From the NCBI RefSeq assembly GCF_032884065.1, contig NC_088871.1, positions 16,674,472-16,738,471 of the forward strand: 64,000 bases of DNA, read 5' to 3'. Both the position numbers and the translations under genes were made by a program. This DNA comes from Artemia franciscana. Lineage: Eukaryota > Arthropoda > Branchiopoda > Anostraca > Artemiidae. Below the pieces are notes generated by a model, which was not told the origin of the DNA, ran no database searches, and saw only the letters and a list, made by a program, of their open reading frames with translations. Below, in pieces: positions 26,601 to 49,525 of this stretch; position 1 is the stretch's first letter, and every line of letters starts with the position of its first letter.

Positions 26601-29600
26601 AAACAGGAATGTCAAACGACGCTGTATCTACGCCAGTTCAAGATATCAAGGACAGTTCCACTAGTTGCTAAGCGTTACCTTAGAGAAAGTCAACCAAGGG
26701 AGGGATGATTGGAGCTAGCTATAATCTTTCTGGGTCTGATTCTTGAGAGGAGAATTCAATTCATGGCACCTGGGGCTACACACCATGCATGGTGGCTGTC
26801 AAAGTTCATCTACAGTCTGAAAATCTGGATGTTCTGAGGGCACTTTCATTTGAGTAAGAGAGAAGAAAAGGGGTTACAAAATGTGTGTATCTTTACAGCA
26901 CGTGTTTATATGAGAGCATGGATGACAGCTTTTAAACCAGCTAGTGCACCATATTATGATTATCAATTATTAATATTACTGTTGAACTATTCGGCAATCA
27001 ATTCAGAAATTTCCAGAGTGACGTCCATGAAGATGGCCAAGCATCTGTAGTATCTATCTCCAGAAATAGTAGGTCTGGCGTTTGTCAATGATTCCACAGA
27101 TTATGACAGAGAGAAACAAATGGTGGAAGCAGTAAAACTTGTTGAAGAAGAACATCCTGTGAATGAACATACAAGGAAAATATCTGTGGACTTAGAAACA
27201 TTCAAAGAAAAGAAATTTGAAACATTTTTCTCAGCAAAGTCCATGACCCTGTTTAACACAATGGATCTTCTGCATAGTTTTCTGGACATAGACCTAGACA
27301 AATGGGCAGAACAAGAAGACTACATCCATGCAGCAGAGACAGTTTTGTCAGTCAGTGTTGTCAATGATCATGGCAAAAAGGGGGCAGCTTCTGCTCAGGA
27401 ACTAATAGGAAACACTACCAAAGATGAAAGTAAGTTGCAGTTTCTACTACAAGTGGTCCAAACCTATCAAAAGTTATATCCTGACAGCAAAAATGAAACA
27501 CTGTCAACAATCAACATCTGACTTCCTCATTCTGCATCTAATAATTGAGTAATATGCAAAATACTGTACTTAATTTGTGACTACTAACTATACTGACTAG
27601 CTTAAACTATATTTTCATAGTATTAATTTACATTTCTACATTATTACTATTATTTTACTAGTCCTATTGTATTGATAAAAAGCGTAACAATATTTATATT
27701 ATTTGCATCACTATTTTTGATATTACAATAAATAATTAATTAAATTAGATGTGAAATTCAAGAAAAATAATATTATTATTATGATGCAAATAAAGTTGCA
27801 GACAATTACTTCTATAATACTGAATAATTTTATCTGCATTCATTAAATTGCTTTGAGTAAATGGACTTCTACATTAAATATGATCCATTTTAAATAACGA
27901 TATTGTAATCTTTTAGGCCATTGAGCTACCTTTAAATATTATTTAAAAAGGTTCATACTTGCCCAGTAGTATTTTTACATGGAAAGGAAAAATGTAGGGG
28001 GTAAGACCTAGAATTTTTTTTTTCACCATATAAGCACCACCCTATTGTACAACTATGAGGCAGCTGAATTTACAACAGGGTCATGTCATGACATTACAAG
28101 ACTGACAATCCTTATATTTGCTGGAAGCTGTAACTGAATTAAAGCCAAAGTTGCAGGAATTTGCAAACTGCAAACTTCATGCAAGGACTGAACCAAGATG
28201 CAGCTCCTTCTCGAACCGGATTGTGAACCTCTGGAACAACCTCAATGAGAACACTGTTTCTGCTGAATCAACAGATGTATTCAAATGCCGTCTGGATGCT
28301 GAGTGGAGTGACAAACCATGGAGATTTGACTGGGATGCACCAGAATCTAATCAACCACGTATGCAACTGTCATCAGAAGGAGTGATTCAACAGGATCAAA
28401 AGTCCTTATTTCACTCCAAGCTGTGATTTAAGATAATTTAAGGTAATTTTACACTTTGTCAAGCTTGTTTCTGTTTGAAGCATAGAGGTAACAGAAATGG
28501 CAAGTGAGGGTCTTACATTTGTCAAAGACTCTGCTTACCTTAAACTATTGTGTCTGCCATCAAAGCCAACAACCACACCAGACTTGATACAGTCAGGATT
28601 AGTCTTAAGTAGGTAACTTGCAAAACCTTGGCTGGTTTGTATTATGACAAGGTCATTCATGCATCCATAGCCTGCAGCCATTCTTCCTCTCAGACCAGCA
28701 GTCCCAAACTCCAACCTTTTCATGATTATTCTATTCAATGCTTCATTATCATTTTTATCAACTAATGTCTTGACCTCACTTCTTGTCACAGAATTCTAGA
28801 ATTACAAAAATGAAATTGGTACAACTGGAGCAAAAAAAAAATATGGTACGGTACATAAAAGAGGTGCCTTTTAGTGCCTCTTTTGAGGCCAACCCCTGTC
28901 ATTCCAACTAAATCAGAAATTTATAAGTGTTTTCAAGTAGGCTAGATGAATTGTTTCCTTTTTTAGACAATTTTGAATATCAATGATAAGTTTTTATTTT
29001 TATTTTAACGATCTTTGCACAAATATGGATTATACTTAGAATATTCTTAAATTACAAGTCAGTATGAGACAGCCTACAGGTTTGATAAATAAACAAGAGC
29101 TCAGAGCTCATATGGCACTTGTAACAAGGTCAGAAGAGCCAAGAGCCAAGATCTCATATGGCATGAGCTCTAGCAAAATACTAAGAATCAACAGATTGGT
29201 TTAAAAGGAAAATCAGAGACTTAATGCTGGTCAGGATTTAAAATAAGAGCTCTGAGACATAAGGTCCTTCTAGATATCAAAATTCATTAAGATTCAATCA
29301 CCCATTTGTAGTTTAAAAATAGGCTACTTTGTTTTTTTCTAATTTTTCCCTTCCCTTCAGCACTATTAATATTCATATAATGCATTTTAGAAACAGCAAG
29401 AAAAACTAATACTTCTAGAAAGGATCTGAAAACCATGGAGAACTGAAAACCATCAATGAAAACAGGGGAATAAAGTAAATATGACTTATTGATACTTGCT
29501 GTAGATTTAAAGAAAGAACTTCATCAATTTTAAAAGCTTGATGTTAGTTTTTATATAGCCTAGGGCTATACAAGACCATTGGAGAGAAAGAGGGAAGATG

Positions 29601-32411
29601 AACAGGAAAACATGGGAACAAAACCATAAAACAACAAGGTACAGAGATGGACAAATACCCTTGCTACTTGACCTAGTAATCACAGACAACCCAGATCAAA
29701 TTCTAAGTATAAAAAATTTACCACCGATTGGTGCAAGTGATCATGTATGTCTCTTAACAGCTCTCCAACTGTCACCACCCTCTTCCAACCATATTTGCAG
29801 ACAATATATTGATTACAAGAAAATCCGCAAAGAACTAAGTAGAATGCACAATTGCAACTGGGAAGCACTGTTTGAGCACAAGTCAAGCAATGACAGCTGG
29901 AATCTCTTCAAGGAAATAATGCTAAAGCACGAGGAGACATGTACCACAGTCTCATATATCAAGAGGCCATGCACCCTACCTTACTTGACAAGCTCCATAA
30001 AACGGGAAATAAACAGAAAGAACAGATACTGGGCAAAATACAGGCAAACCAATTCTTGAGAACAATATGATAAATTCAAAAAAGCAAGGAATAGACTGAG
30101 AAAGATTACAAGATACTCTATAAAAAAGCATGAAGATATCATTGGTACAGAAACTAAAATTAATCCAAAGAAGTTCTTGAATTATGTATCATCAGGAAAG
30201 CCAATACGACATTCCATTCCATACCTAACCATGCCATCTGGCAAAATCACCAATCATGCAGAGATAGCAGAAACCTTAAACAAACAATATTCCTCAGTCT
30301 ACACAGTGGAAAACTCTAGAAACATCCCAGATACCCAGGAATATCCTGTCAATGTAACAATGCCAATGGTTGTCATTTTTGAGTCAGATGTCCAAAAACA
30401 ACTGAAAAAGCTTGATGCATCAAAGTTGAAGGGACCAGACAATATACACCCAAGACTACTCAAAGAGACTGCTGAACTAATATCCTCACCTTTAGCCAAA
30501 ATCTTCTAGAAATCACTAAAGGAAAAAGTTGTCCCCTCTGAATGGAAAAAAGCTATTGTTATACCAATACACAAGAAAGGCTCCAAAGACAAAGCTGAAA
30601 ATTATAGGCCAATAAGTCTAACATCAGTAACTTCAAAGATTCTTGAGGGAATCATAAATGATGCTGTCACCAAGCACTTGACATACAACAACATCATGTC
30701 TCCAAATCAGCATGGTTTCCCAAATGGCCATTCCACAGACACAAACCTAATGCAGTCATACAATGAAGTCCCCAAAATACTGGAAAAGGGACACCTGTGG
30801 ACAAGATTTTGTTGGATCAAGCAAAAGCATTTGATGAAGTTGCACACCTAAGGCTGAAAAGAAAGGTTCAAGCTTGTCACATCCACTTGGACATCATTGA
30901 ATGGATTGTAGACTTCCTGGGAGAACAAACCCAAAGAGTTGCTGTTATTAATGATAAAGGAGTACATGTACTATCATCACCTATACCTGTTCTTAGCAGA
31001 GTTCCCCAAGGAACCAAGCTTGGGCCATCACTTTTCAACATATATATCAATGATGCTCCTGAAATACTCCAAAACTTTCTCACACTCTACACAGATGATT
31101 CTAAGCTCATTGGAGCAGCATTATCTTGGGTGGAGGCTGCCTCAATCCAAGCCAATCTTGACAAGCTGGACGACTGGGCTAGACAATGAATTAATTTAAT
31201 TCAAGTAAATGTAAAGTTTTACATTTTGGCAATAGAAATCAAAAACATATTTACACCATGCAAAACCAAATAACTGGTCAAAGAACCCCTAGTTGCAGTT
31301 ACAGAGGAAAGAGACTTGGGTGTCATAGTTGACTGCCAGTTACAGTTTCAAAGTCATACTGAAAAGATTGTAGCTAGTGCAAACCATGCTTTAGGGACAA
31401 TTAAACAAATATTCACAACTAGATCTCCACAAACAATCACCAAGCTATACAAAAGTCTTGTCAGACCAAGGCTAGAAACTGGCATATCAATTGTATCTCC
31501 CTTCTACAAAGTGGACAAGGAGACAATAGAGGAAGTACAGAGGAGAGCAACAAAGATAGTAGATGGGTGCCAACATCTTCCTTACCCAATGAGACTCCAA
31601 ACTCTGAACTTATGCAGTATGACTTCCCAAAGAAAAAGGGGTGACATGATTAACACTTACAAATTAATTCATAGCAATCCAATTCATGGTCTCTTCTTCA
31701 TTGATTCATCACAGTGGACAAGGGGTCATTCTAAGAAGCTCATAAAGGTTAATGCTCAGAGGAGGGAACACCATCACTTCCTAACCAACTGGGTAGTAGA
31801 CCAGTGGAACTCCCTGAGCAATCATACTGTATCCAGTAAGACTGTCAAAGAATCCAAAGTCTCACTTGACAAGGAGTGAAGCAATAAGGAATGGAGGCTA
31901 GAATGGGACACCTTGGAATCCCAGACCAGAACATAAACCCTAGTCAATAAAACCAACTCAATATTCAAAACAATTTCAAATCAATCCACATGGCAATTTC
32001 TGAAGAAATGCTGAGCAATGCTACAGGGTGGAAAATTCTTCAATTGCTCCAAGTTGTAATTTAAGGTAAAATAAAATAAGAGATTAGCAATCTGAATGTC
32101 TCTTTTTGTTCTAACATGTTTCCTTCTGGAAATCTTTTGATTTTGAGAACAACCTTAGAAAATTTGTTTAAGGTCCAAATTAGGATAGGGTATTTGATAT
32201 ACCAGCTGTATTTGTTTACAACTGTTATGCTATTTAGAGTTAAATACCCTAGCTTAAATTTGAACCTAAACCAATGTTCTAAAGTCATTCTGAAAATTTT
32301 AGTGCAAAAACAAACCATCAATTATCACAGTCATAATATCAATTATTCAGAGGATCTTACCTTATCCCATCTCAACCATTCTTCAACTTTATAGTCCAAC
32401 TTAGAAGCCAT
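1755..32411 (-). CDS. PGM2: Phosphoglucomutase 2 / phosphopentomutase, 5' five exons
   Basis: An alpha-D-phosphohexomutase of the PGM2 type. These cytosolic enzymes interconvert ribose-1-P and ribose-5-P (also deoxyribose-P) and, more weakly, glucose-1-P and glucose-6-P. They link nucleoside breakdown to the pentose phosphate pathway. Exons on the minus strand: 32361-32411, 28539-28795, 18307-18529, 13626-13865 and 1755-1942. All have AG/GT borders and consistent phases, giving about 319 residues. Visible motifs are the substrate-phosphate loop GTAGLRG (about 48-54), the catalytic phosphoserine loop TASHNP (Ser about 149) and the metal-binding DPDADR (about 306-311). The family is about 600 residues long, so the C-terminal half lies left of position 1. 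Intron sizes are 3.6, 10.0, 4.4 and 11.7 kb. The start codon faces RpS23 across 368 bp. PGM2L1-like activity cannot be excluded by sequence alone. Confidence 0.93.
1943..3359. other. PGM2 intron 4, no recognised element
   Basis: AT-rich intron sequence. I see no coding similarity, terminal repeat or tandem structure. Confidence 0.45.
3360..4020 (-). pseudogene. RTE-like LINE reverse transcriptase C-terminus
   Basis: On the minus strand, across several frameshifts, I read [77 protein letters not shown], then [12 protein letters not shown] and [13 protein letters not shown]. This is the post-RT C-terminal region typical of RTE/BovB-type and similar non-LTR retrotransposons. It is 5' truncated and dead. 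A short direct duplication, CCACATCCTCCCACCCCAACTAG, sits near its end. It lies in PGM2 intron 4 in the same orientation as the gene. Confidence 0.75.
4067..4345. repeat. Degenerate tandem duplication (~130-bp unit)
   Basis: The block around TTTTTGCTGTTTCTTGTTCC (near 4097) recurs near 4279 as TTTTTGCTGTTTCTTGCTCC. The same context follows in both: a T-rich stretch, then ATCTT and TAATTTTGCA. Two diverged copies, with no function seen. Confidence 0.55.
4865..5160. repeat. A-rich tract of CTAAAAA-type units
   Basis: Almost only A, with CT or G interruptions giving irregular ACTAAAAA, GGTAAAAA and GAAAAA units. Equivalent tracts lie at 5895-6360, 6520-6940, 9655-9710 and 58920-59080, always downstream of Helitron modules. 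Confidence 0.85.
5660..5857 (+). pseudogene. Helitron helicase C-terminus, broken copy 2
   Basis: Same segment as 917-1110, with the same in-frame TGA (5708-5710) and the same missing base before the VACSRV segment. It also has a small deletion in the KAQGQ codons. It was amplified from an already dead parent. Confidence 0.8.
5895..6360. repeat. A-rich tract of CTAAAAA-type units
   Basis: Second long purine-biased tract inside the Helitron cluster, with the same irregular units as 4865-5160. Confidence 0.85.
6418..6497 (+). repeat. tRNA-like segment, copy 1
   Basis: 80 nt with a tRNA-like layout: a 7-nt 5' strand GCCGATG, TA, a D-arm/A-box-like GCTGAGTTGATAAGGC, a B-box-like GGTTCGAAC, and a 3' strand CTTTAGA. 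I find no anticodon stem, so it is not a working tRNA gene. It is probably a tRNA-derived SINE head picked up by the Helitron. A sister copy lies at 9570-9649. Confidence 0.45.
6520..6940. repeat. A-rich tract of CTAAAAA-type units
   Basis: Third long A-rich tract in the cluster, followed by TTCATTTCATCATATACCAATTC and minisatellite as in the other modules. Confidence 0.85.
7095..7605 (+). pseudogene. Helitron helicase C-terminal fragments with 150-bp duplication
   Basis: Encodes [13 protein letters not shown], then [47 protein letters not shown], then [19 protein letters not shown] and [11 protein letters not shown] again. These are the domain-2B and late motifs of Helitron Pif1-like helicases. 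Segments 7191-7340 and 7447-7596 are near-identical 150-bp duplicates. The natural order ([36 protein letters not shown]) is scrambled and frameshifted, so nothing functional is made. Confidence 0.8.
7663..8004 (+). mobile_element. Short non-autonomous Helitron
   Basis: About 340 bp. The 5' end lies in TCTATCTATCTATATAAAAACGAGTTG. Then come GTTTGTTTGTTTGT, a TGACGTCAT site, a helicase scrap (GGACAGACAATGGGAAAGCC to TTTTTACGTAGTTTG), CACAGGTGGGACACAGGGAC, and the GTTGGGGTGGCGC hairpin ending CTAG at 8004, then T. It looks like a complete internally deleted element. The exact 5' TC is ambiguous within the TATC repeats. Confidence 0.75.
8028..8180 (+). mobile_element. Helitron 3'-terminal fragment in tandem
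   Basis: Repeats the last ~150 bp of the previous element, from TCTATATTCACAGGTGGGAC through the terminal hairpin to CTAG at 8180. It is separated from the previous copy by a TA run. The next base is T of the following (TA)n, as expected for insertion between A and T. Confidence 0.75.
8181..8260. repeat. (TA)n microsatellite
   Basis: An uninterrupted TA run of 40 units between a Helitron 3' end (CTAG at 8180) and the next Helitron 5' end (TC at 8261). It was probably the shared landing site. Confidence 0.95.
8261..8590 (+). mobile_element. Helitron 5' end with CRE cluster and helicase scrap
   Basis: Starts TCTATATATAAAAATAAG at 8261. It carries three perfect TGACGTCA palindromes (8299, 8322, 8341), then a minisatellite stub, then a decayed helicase piece (8453-8575) encoding an [26 protein letters not shown]-like segment. 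It lacks a 3' terminus. Confidence 0.7.
8863..9213 (+). CDS. Helitron-associated acidic ORF, copy 1
   Basis: 116 codons in a Helitron. A basic/charged N-terminal half ([39 protein letters not shown]) precedes an acidic stretch ([18 protein letters not shown]) and [10 protein letters not shown]. Helitron proteins often begin with such charged repeats before the Rep domain, so this may be the N-terminus of a deleted Rep-helicase. Compared with the copy at 58522-58923, one extra A in the lysine run (KK/TKV) shifts the tail. No catalytic motif is present. Confidence 0.5.
   Translation: MFKFKMTDELTMAKADEDTQRVYAKKLAADRESQKRKRAEESKEQQGNRLEAKERKTAQLDEDPPGQRESKHIKTENDSDDDWVWDLDLDKVINAYQILVKKTKVRRYVFHSEAEK
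9570..9649 (+). repeat. tRNA-like segment, copy 2
   Basis: 80 nt like 6418-6497. The 5' strand GCCGAAG pairs 6 of 7 with the 3' strand CTTTAGC. GCTGAGTTGGTAAAGC resembles a D-arm and GGTTTGAGCC a T-arm/B-box. It also reads through as [20 protein letters not shown], continuing an upstream Helitron frame. Probably a SINE head, not a tRNA gene. Confidence 0.45.
9858..9941 (-). other. Possible captured exon fragment inside Helitron
   Basis: 84 nt open on the minus strand, reading [19 protein letters not shown] then FAYKEYYLE. It has CAG just before it and a strong donor GTAAGA just after. It sits in unique-looking sequence (9722-9953) bounded by Helitron minisatellite on the right and an AT run on the left. 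It does not resemble PGM2 or any Helitron protein I know. Helitrons are known to capture host gene pieces. The capture is an inference. Confidence 0.35.
10820..11254. repeat. Diverged ~258-bp tandem duplication
   Basis: TATATGTATATTATATTGTCTTTCTC near 10828 recurs near 11086 as TATATGGATATTCTATTGTC. Parallel context follows in both: CTTATTCT, then AGGTCTNTGTTTTAGA. Two diverged units, intronic and non-coding. Confidence 0.55.
11271..11530 (-). mobile_element. tRNA-derived SINE with 16-bp target duplication
   Basis: Minus-strand member of the SINE family also seen at 16977-17181 and 49214-49525. Shared blocks are TAAGCTTA.CCAGAGTCGA, GAGAAATCTGGGGA and GGAGATC. A B-box-like GGTTCAAGTCCTGG lies near its 5' end. 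It is flanked by TAAATTACAAATAGAA (11255-11270) and TAAATTACGAATAGAA (11531-11546), a 16-bp target duplication with one mismatch. Confidence 0.8.
11547..13625. other. PGM2 intron 4, proximal part
   Basis: AT-rich intron next to exon 4 with a 38-base T run at 11965-12002. No coding or mobile-element similarity was recognised. Confidence 0.45.
11965..12002. repeat. Poly(T) tract, 38 bases
   Basis: An uninterrupted T run. It could be the poly(A) tail of a retro-insertion on the minus strand, but no element body was recognised beside it. Confidence 0.9.
13626..13865 (-). CDS. PGM2: PGM2 exon 4
   Basis: 240 nt (80 codons, phase 0 at both ends), from acceptor TTTTTAG to donor GTAAGT. It begins [14 protein letters not shown] and ends [24 protein letters not shown]. 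The VHGVG motif opens domain 2. It joins GIQ of exon 3 to AYVPTEE of exon 5. Confidence 0.93.
13866..16239. other. PGM2 intron 3, no recognised element
   Basis: AT-rich intron. The only structure seen is a small palindrome CATGTCATG-TCA-CATGACATG near 15007. Confidence 0.45.
16240..16620 (-). pseudogene. LINE 3' end with zinc-knuckle-like motif
   Basis: Minus strand: [18 protein letters not shown], then [20 protein letters not shown], which resembles the C-terminal CPxCG...E(S/T)xxHLxxxC motif of many non-LTR ORF2 proteins with the His changed to Asp. Translation then breaks down. The low-coordinate end reads AATAAATTTTATTCTATTT as a 3' tail would. Probably a truncated LINE. Confidence 0.5.
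16866..17940. repeat. ~304-bp tandem array (3-plus units)
   Basis: The blocks AACTTTTGA.NTAAGACAG (near 17217, 17519, 17824), GATGGCTCTTGATGAGCTGAT and TTAAAGGGGTTGATAACTTC recur about every 304 bp. The first unit is interrupted by a SINE. Intronic (PGM2 intron 3), non-coding. Confidence 0.85.
16977..17181 (+). mobile_element. 5'-truncated SINE with 8-bp target duplication
   Basis: Same family as 49214-49525 but lacking the tRNA-like head. It is flanked by ACGTTAGA at 16969-16976 and 17182-17189. The neighbouring tandem unit keeps the uninterrupted site GATGACGTTAGAAACTTAG near 17480, which proves insertion after the array formed. Confidence 0.88.
18307..18529 (-). CDS. PGM2: PGM2 exon 3 (catalytic phosphoserine)
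   Basis: 223 nt, from acceptor TTTCAG to donor GTAAAA. It encodes [23 protein letters not shown], then [20 protein letters not shown] and ends at HDKGIQ. The Ser of TASHNP is the residue phosphorylated in the catalytic cycle of this superfamily. The block is nearly identical to vertebrate PGM2. Confidence 0.95.
18579..19075 (+). repeat. Hairpin repeat family, degenerate 5' half
   Basis: Diverged copy of the repeat at 22352-24012. Matching blocks are GGTAACGAGCTTTAAGCGAGGAGCAAC, GAGAAATTTGCCTTTTTT-like, ACACCATCAAATTCTGCATATC and CCCATCTACAAAATGTG. Confidence 0.7.
19780..20130. repeat. Hairpin repeat family, hairpin module
   Basis: Inverted arms: ACGAATACGAGGAGGTTGCTCCC on the left faces a right arm whose complement reads GCGAATACGAGGAGGTTTACCCC. 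Both end in TCTTTACGCTAAAGT. The arm sequence differs from the other copies, yet the two arms match each other. Confidence 0.75.
20131..20740 (-). repeat. Hairpin repeat family, inverted degenerate 5' half
   Basis: Reverse-complement relative of 22352-23000, with the CACTTCCCAATAGCC, AAAAAGGGAACTAGAACTTTTCATT and TATAGGAGTTGGAACC blocks, ending with TTTTCTCAGACTCGTA. Together with 18579-19075 it makes a large inverted pair. Confidence 0.7.
20741..22351. other. PGM2 intron 2, no recognised element
   Basis: AT-rich. From 22070 to 22320 there are loosely repeated AA(A/T)TTCA.CC words, which recur on the other strand near 24480-24660. No gene is seen. Confidence 0.4.
22352..24012 (+). repeat. 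Hairpin repeat family, most complete copy
   Basis: About 1.66 kb from GGTAACGAACTGTAGTAAGG to a final CTTACTTTCAGCTAAAA. It has no long ORF. The 3' half holds two hairpins: arms about 23180-23240 with 23318-23370, and arms about 23750-23860 with 23895-23998. An internal poly(A) of 69 (23570-23638) lies between them. Other copies are at 38120, 39272 and 63628, with degenerate ones at 18.6-20.7 kb. The class is unknown: there are no terminal inverted repeats across the whole unit and no coding capacity, so perhaps it is a non-autonomous element. Confidence 0.8.
23570..23638. repeat. Poly(A) tract, 69 bases
   Basis: A pure A run following CCATTTAGCCA inside the hairpin repeat. The homologous place in the 39272 copy has only a short A run, so this tract has expanded. 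Confidence 0.97.
24013..26480. other. PGM2 intron 2, no recognised element
   Basis: AT-rich intron. The 24480-24660 part is rich in GGTTGAATTTT/CAGGTTGA words (see findings). No gene or mobile element was recognised. Confidence 0.4.
26850..27521 (+). pseudogene. Decayed ORF of an unknown repeat-associated family
   Basis: A single frame reads [20 protein letters not shown], then MKMAKHL, a TAG (27048-27050), [20 protein letters not shown], a long middle, [18 protein letters not shown] and [19 protein letters not shown]. The block resembles uncharacterised arthropod proteins I remember only vaguely, with HLWYLSEELVGL and VVNDHAERG-like motifs. The TAG sits where a Trp codon would be expected, a one-base change. 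No biochemical function can be named. Upstream coding-like sequence (26487-26708) may belong to it. It is antisense within PGM2 intron 2. Confidence 0.5.
27522..28085. other. PGM2 intron 2, AT-rich, nothing recognised
   Basis: Very AT-rich spacer between the decayed ORF and the LINE tail. Confidence 0.4.
28086..28465 (+). pseudogene. LINE ORF2 C-terminal tail, CR1/Jockey-like
   Basis: Reads [20 protein letters not shown], then [29 protein letters not shown] and a stop, followed by GTGATTTAAGATAATTTAAGG. The F.NR(I/V)VN.WN.L...VSA.S...FK.RLD.. pattern is the conserved C-terminus of CR1/Jockey-group retrotransposons. It is severely 5' truncated. The tail is shared with the larger LINE at 29590-32065. 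It is antisense in PGM2 intron 2, just beside exon 2. Confidence 0.75.
28539..28795 (-). CDS. PGM2: PGM2 exon 2
   Basis: 257 nt, from acceptor TTCTAG to donor GTAAGC. It encodes [10 protein letters not shown] through [27 protein letters not shown] and [13 protein letters not shown], and ends with two bases of a split Arg codon. It carries the GTAGLR loop of domain 1. The split AG|G codon joins correctly to exon 3. Confidence 0.94.
28800..29589. other. PGM2 intron 1, proximal part
   Basis: AT-rich intron. A segment at about 29095-29200 (AGAGCTCATATGGCACTTGT, AAGAGCCAAGA, CATGAGCTCTAGCAAAA) reappears inverted at 52875-52955, so it is a dispersed repeat. Confidence 0.5.
29590..32065 (+). pseudogene. 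5'-truncated LINE (endonuclease end plus reverse transcriptase)
   Basis: The endonuclease end ([28 protein letters not shown]) is followed by the linker and [99 protein letters not shown] and YTDDSKLIG (the YADD catalytic box). Next come [33 protein letters not shown] and [13 protein letters not shown], then a short tail ending in TAATTTAAGGTAAAATAAAA. At least two stops (TGA at 30057, TAG at 30507) and frameshifts near 30790, 31190 and 31290 inactivate it. CR1/Jockey-like. It is antisense in PGM2 intron 1. Confidence 0.9.
32361..32411 (-). CDS. PGM2: PGM2 exon 1 (start codon)
   Basis: ATG at 32411-32409 opens [17 protein letters not shown], 17 codons ending in phase 0 before the donor GTAAGA (32360-32355). 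EEWLRWDK matches the conserved N-terminal QWLRWDK of animal PGM2. The exon is too short for simple ORF detection but fits exon 2 exactly (WDK then NSVT). Confidence 0.93.
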
Positions 32412-32779
32412 TGTCTAATATATCTCTTAGACTTTTTGTCCGTCAGTTGACCTTGACTATCAAACTGGCTCACCTGCTTGTCGATCGAAGTTTAAATGTG
32501 AGAATAAATAGTACCATCTATATATTCATTTGCAAAAAAAAATAAAATTAAGGAGAATCGTGCTGTGAAAAATTATGAACAAATATTTTAAACAAGTATA
32601 ATAAGCAAGTTAGACTAGGTTCAAATTGAAAATATGTGTATATTAAATTATGGTGTTTTTTTAATATGCATCTTTCAGATTTAAAACAAACATTGAAGGG
32701 ATTACATTTTGTATCTAAATGCATCGACTAGCAGTAGGAACTGCTTCCTATTGAAGAAGAAAAACAGAAACAAGTTAAA
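32412..32779. promoter_or_regulatory. Shared divergent promoter of PGM2 and RpS23
   Basis: The 368 bp between the two ATGs must hold both 5' UTRs and core promoters. For RpS23, two pyrimidine initiator candidates are visible. TCTTTC at 32671-32676 fits the YCTTTY TCT initiator and would give a 108-nt leader. CTTCCT starting at 32744 fits a TOP start and would give a 36-nt leader. No TATA box is obvious. Head-to-head layout is shown directly; shared regulation is inference. Confidence 0.6.
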
Positions 32780-48297
<15,518 letters not shown>

Positions 48298-48352
48298 AGA
48301 TTCTTACTGTCTACCTAGAAAATGAGATGTACGTTTATTGTAATTTACATTA

Positions 48353-48358
48353 AATAAA
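48353..48358 (+). terminator. RpS23: RpS23 polyadenylation signal AATAAA
   Basis: A perfect AATAAA 56 bases after the stop codon, followed by T-rich sequence. A normal position for a short ribosomal protein 3' UTR. Confidence 0.8.
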
Positions 48359-49213
48359 TCTTGTTTCTGGGATTAGTTTAAGCTATATCATAGGCTTCAT
48401 TTTCGTATGACAATGTAGCTACAATTATTCAAACGGTTTGATTATAGTCAAAAGACGAAGCTTTTTTCATTATCTGTACATCCGTAGACAGACATTGTAA
48501 ATTTTCGTATTTGTGAAGGCTGTGTTCGCATCTCCACACCCAGTGTGTAATGCCAACAAGTACGCACACGGTAGTTTATTTGGGAGAAGGGGAAGTTTTT
48601 TAGAACAGCAAACCTGACCAATCGTATGAAAAATAAGCTAAACATTAGGATAATAATAACATTTTCAGAATCGTAGGATTTCATTTTTTAGCGTTGCCGT
48701 GGTTGTAGCTAACGCTTCAACCGCGATTAACTTTTAGTTATTATTTGCAGTGGTTTGTTCTTTACTAGGTTTCAGCTATCTACAACCATAATACCGATGA
48801 AACTTGCATAATCCTAATTCATAATGGACTATAACGATCCTTTATGTAAAACTACATCGAATTAGGCAGTGAGGTCTGTCTAATATGGCATTATATCCCA
48901 GAGAAGTAACTTCAAAATACGAATTAGTTGTACTATCTTGTTAGAAGATAAGTGTGGTGCATCATCGTGCCAGATGATTTATTTCAATATTTCGGTCACT
49001 ATGGACTATAGTGTGTTGTTTTTCGGACAAGGCGGTTCTAGTGGTGTACTTTGTAGTTCGATCTGACATTAATTTTTAGGAGTCAAGAGCTATTATATTT
49101 CCTAATATGTGACGAGATCGTTTCTTACTAGATTGCCGCTACTGCTGTACATCTGATTTTAAATTTTTCTACAAGAAAAAATCTAAGCAATATCGGAATT
49201 AGGGCTCTGTTAA

Positions 49214-49525
49214 TGGTAAAAGGTAAGGTAAAGGATACGGCATTAGACTTTACAGTCCGTACCGGCGGTGCTGATCTCCGTTTCTTGGCCCTTCAGCCAG
49301 GAAGTGCAATGGGGGGTTGGGGGCCAGCCATTCTGTGCTTTCGCACACCCTTCCCCAGATTTCTCCAAGTACCCATTTAGAGCTGGGTCGACTCTGGCTA
49401 AGCTTACAGAGTCACGCCACAGACCCCGTCCCAAACTGAAGAATTGGGTTCACTGGGATTCGAACCCGCGTCCTCTCAGACAAGGTATCCCGAATCCAGC
49501 TTACCAACCCACTCGGCCAGGACAC
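49214..49525 (-). mobile_element. tRNA-derived SINE, full-length
   Basis: On the minus strand it begins GTCCTGGCCGAGTGGGTTGG (A box, Leu/Ser-tRNA-like) and has a B box GGTTCGAATCC. A body with TAAGCTTAGCCAGAGTCGAC and GAAATCTGGGGAAGGGTGTG follows. It ends in a GGTAAA-type simple tail. The tRNA head spans about 80 nt. Related truncated copies lie at 11271-11530 and 16977-17181. No clear target duplication was seen. Confidence 0.88.

Noticed and set aside
49445-49525. Functional Leu/Ser tRNA gene on the minus strand
   Set aside because: It has A and B boxes but is fused to a SINE body shared with two other loci, and the arms are imperfect.
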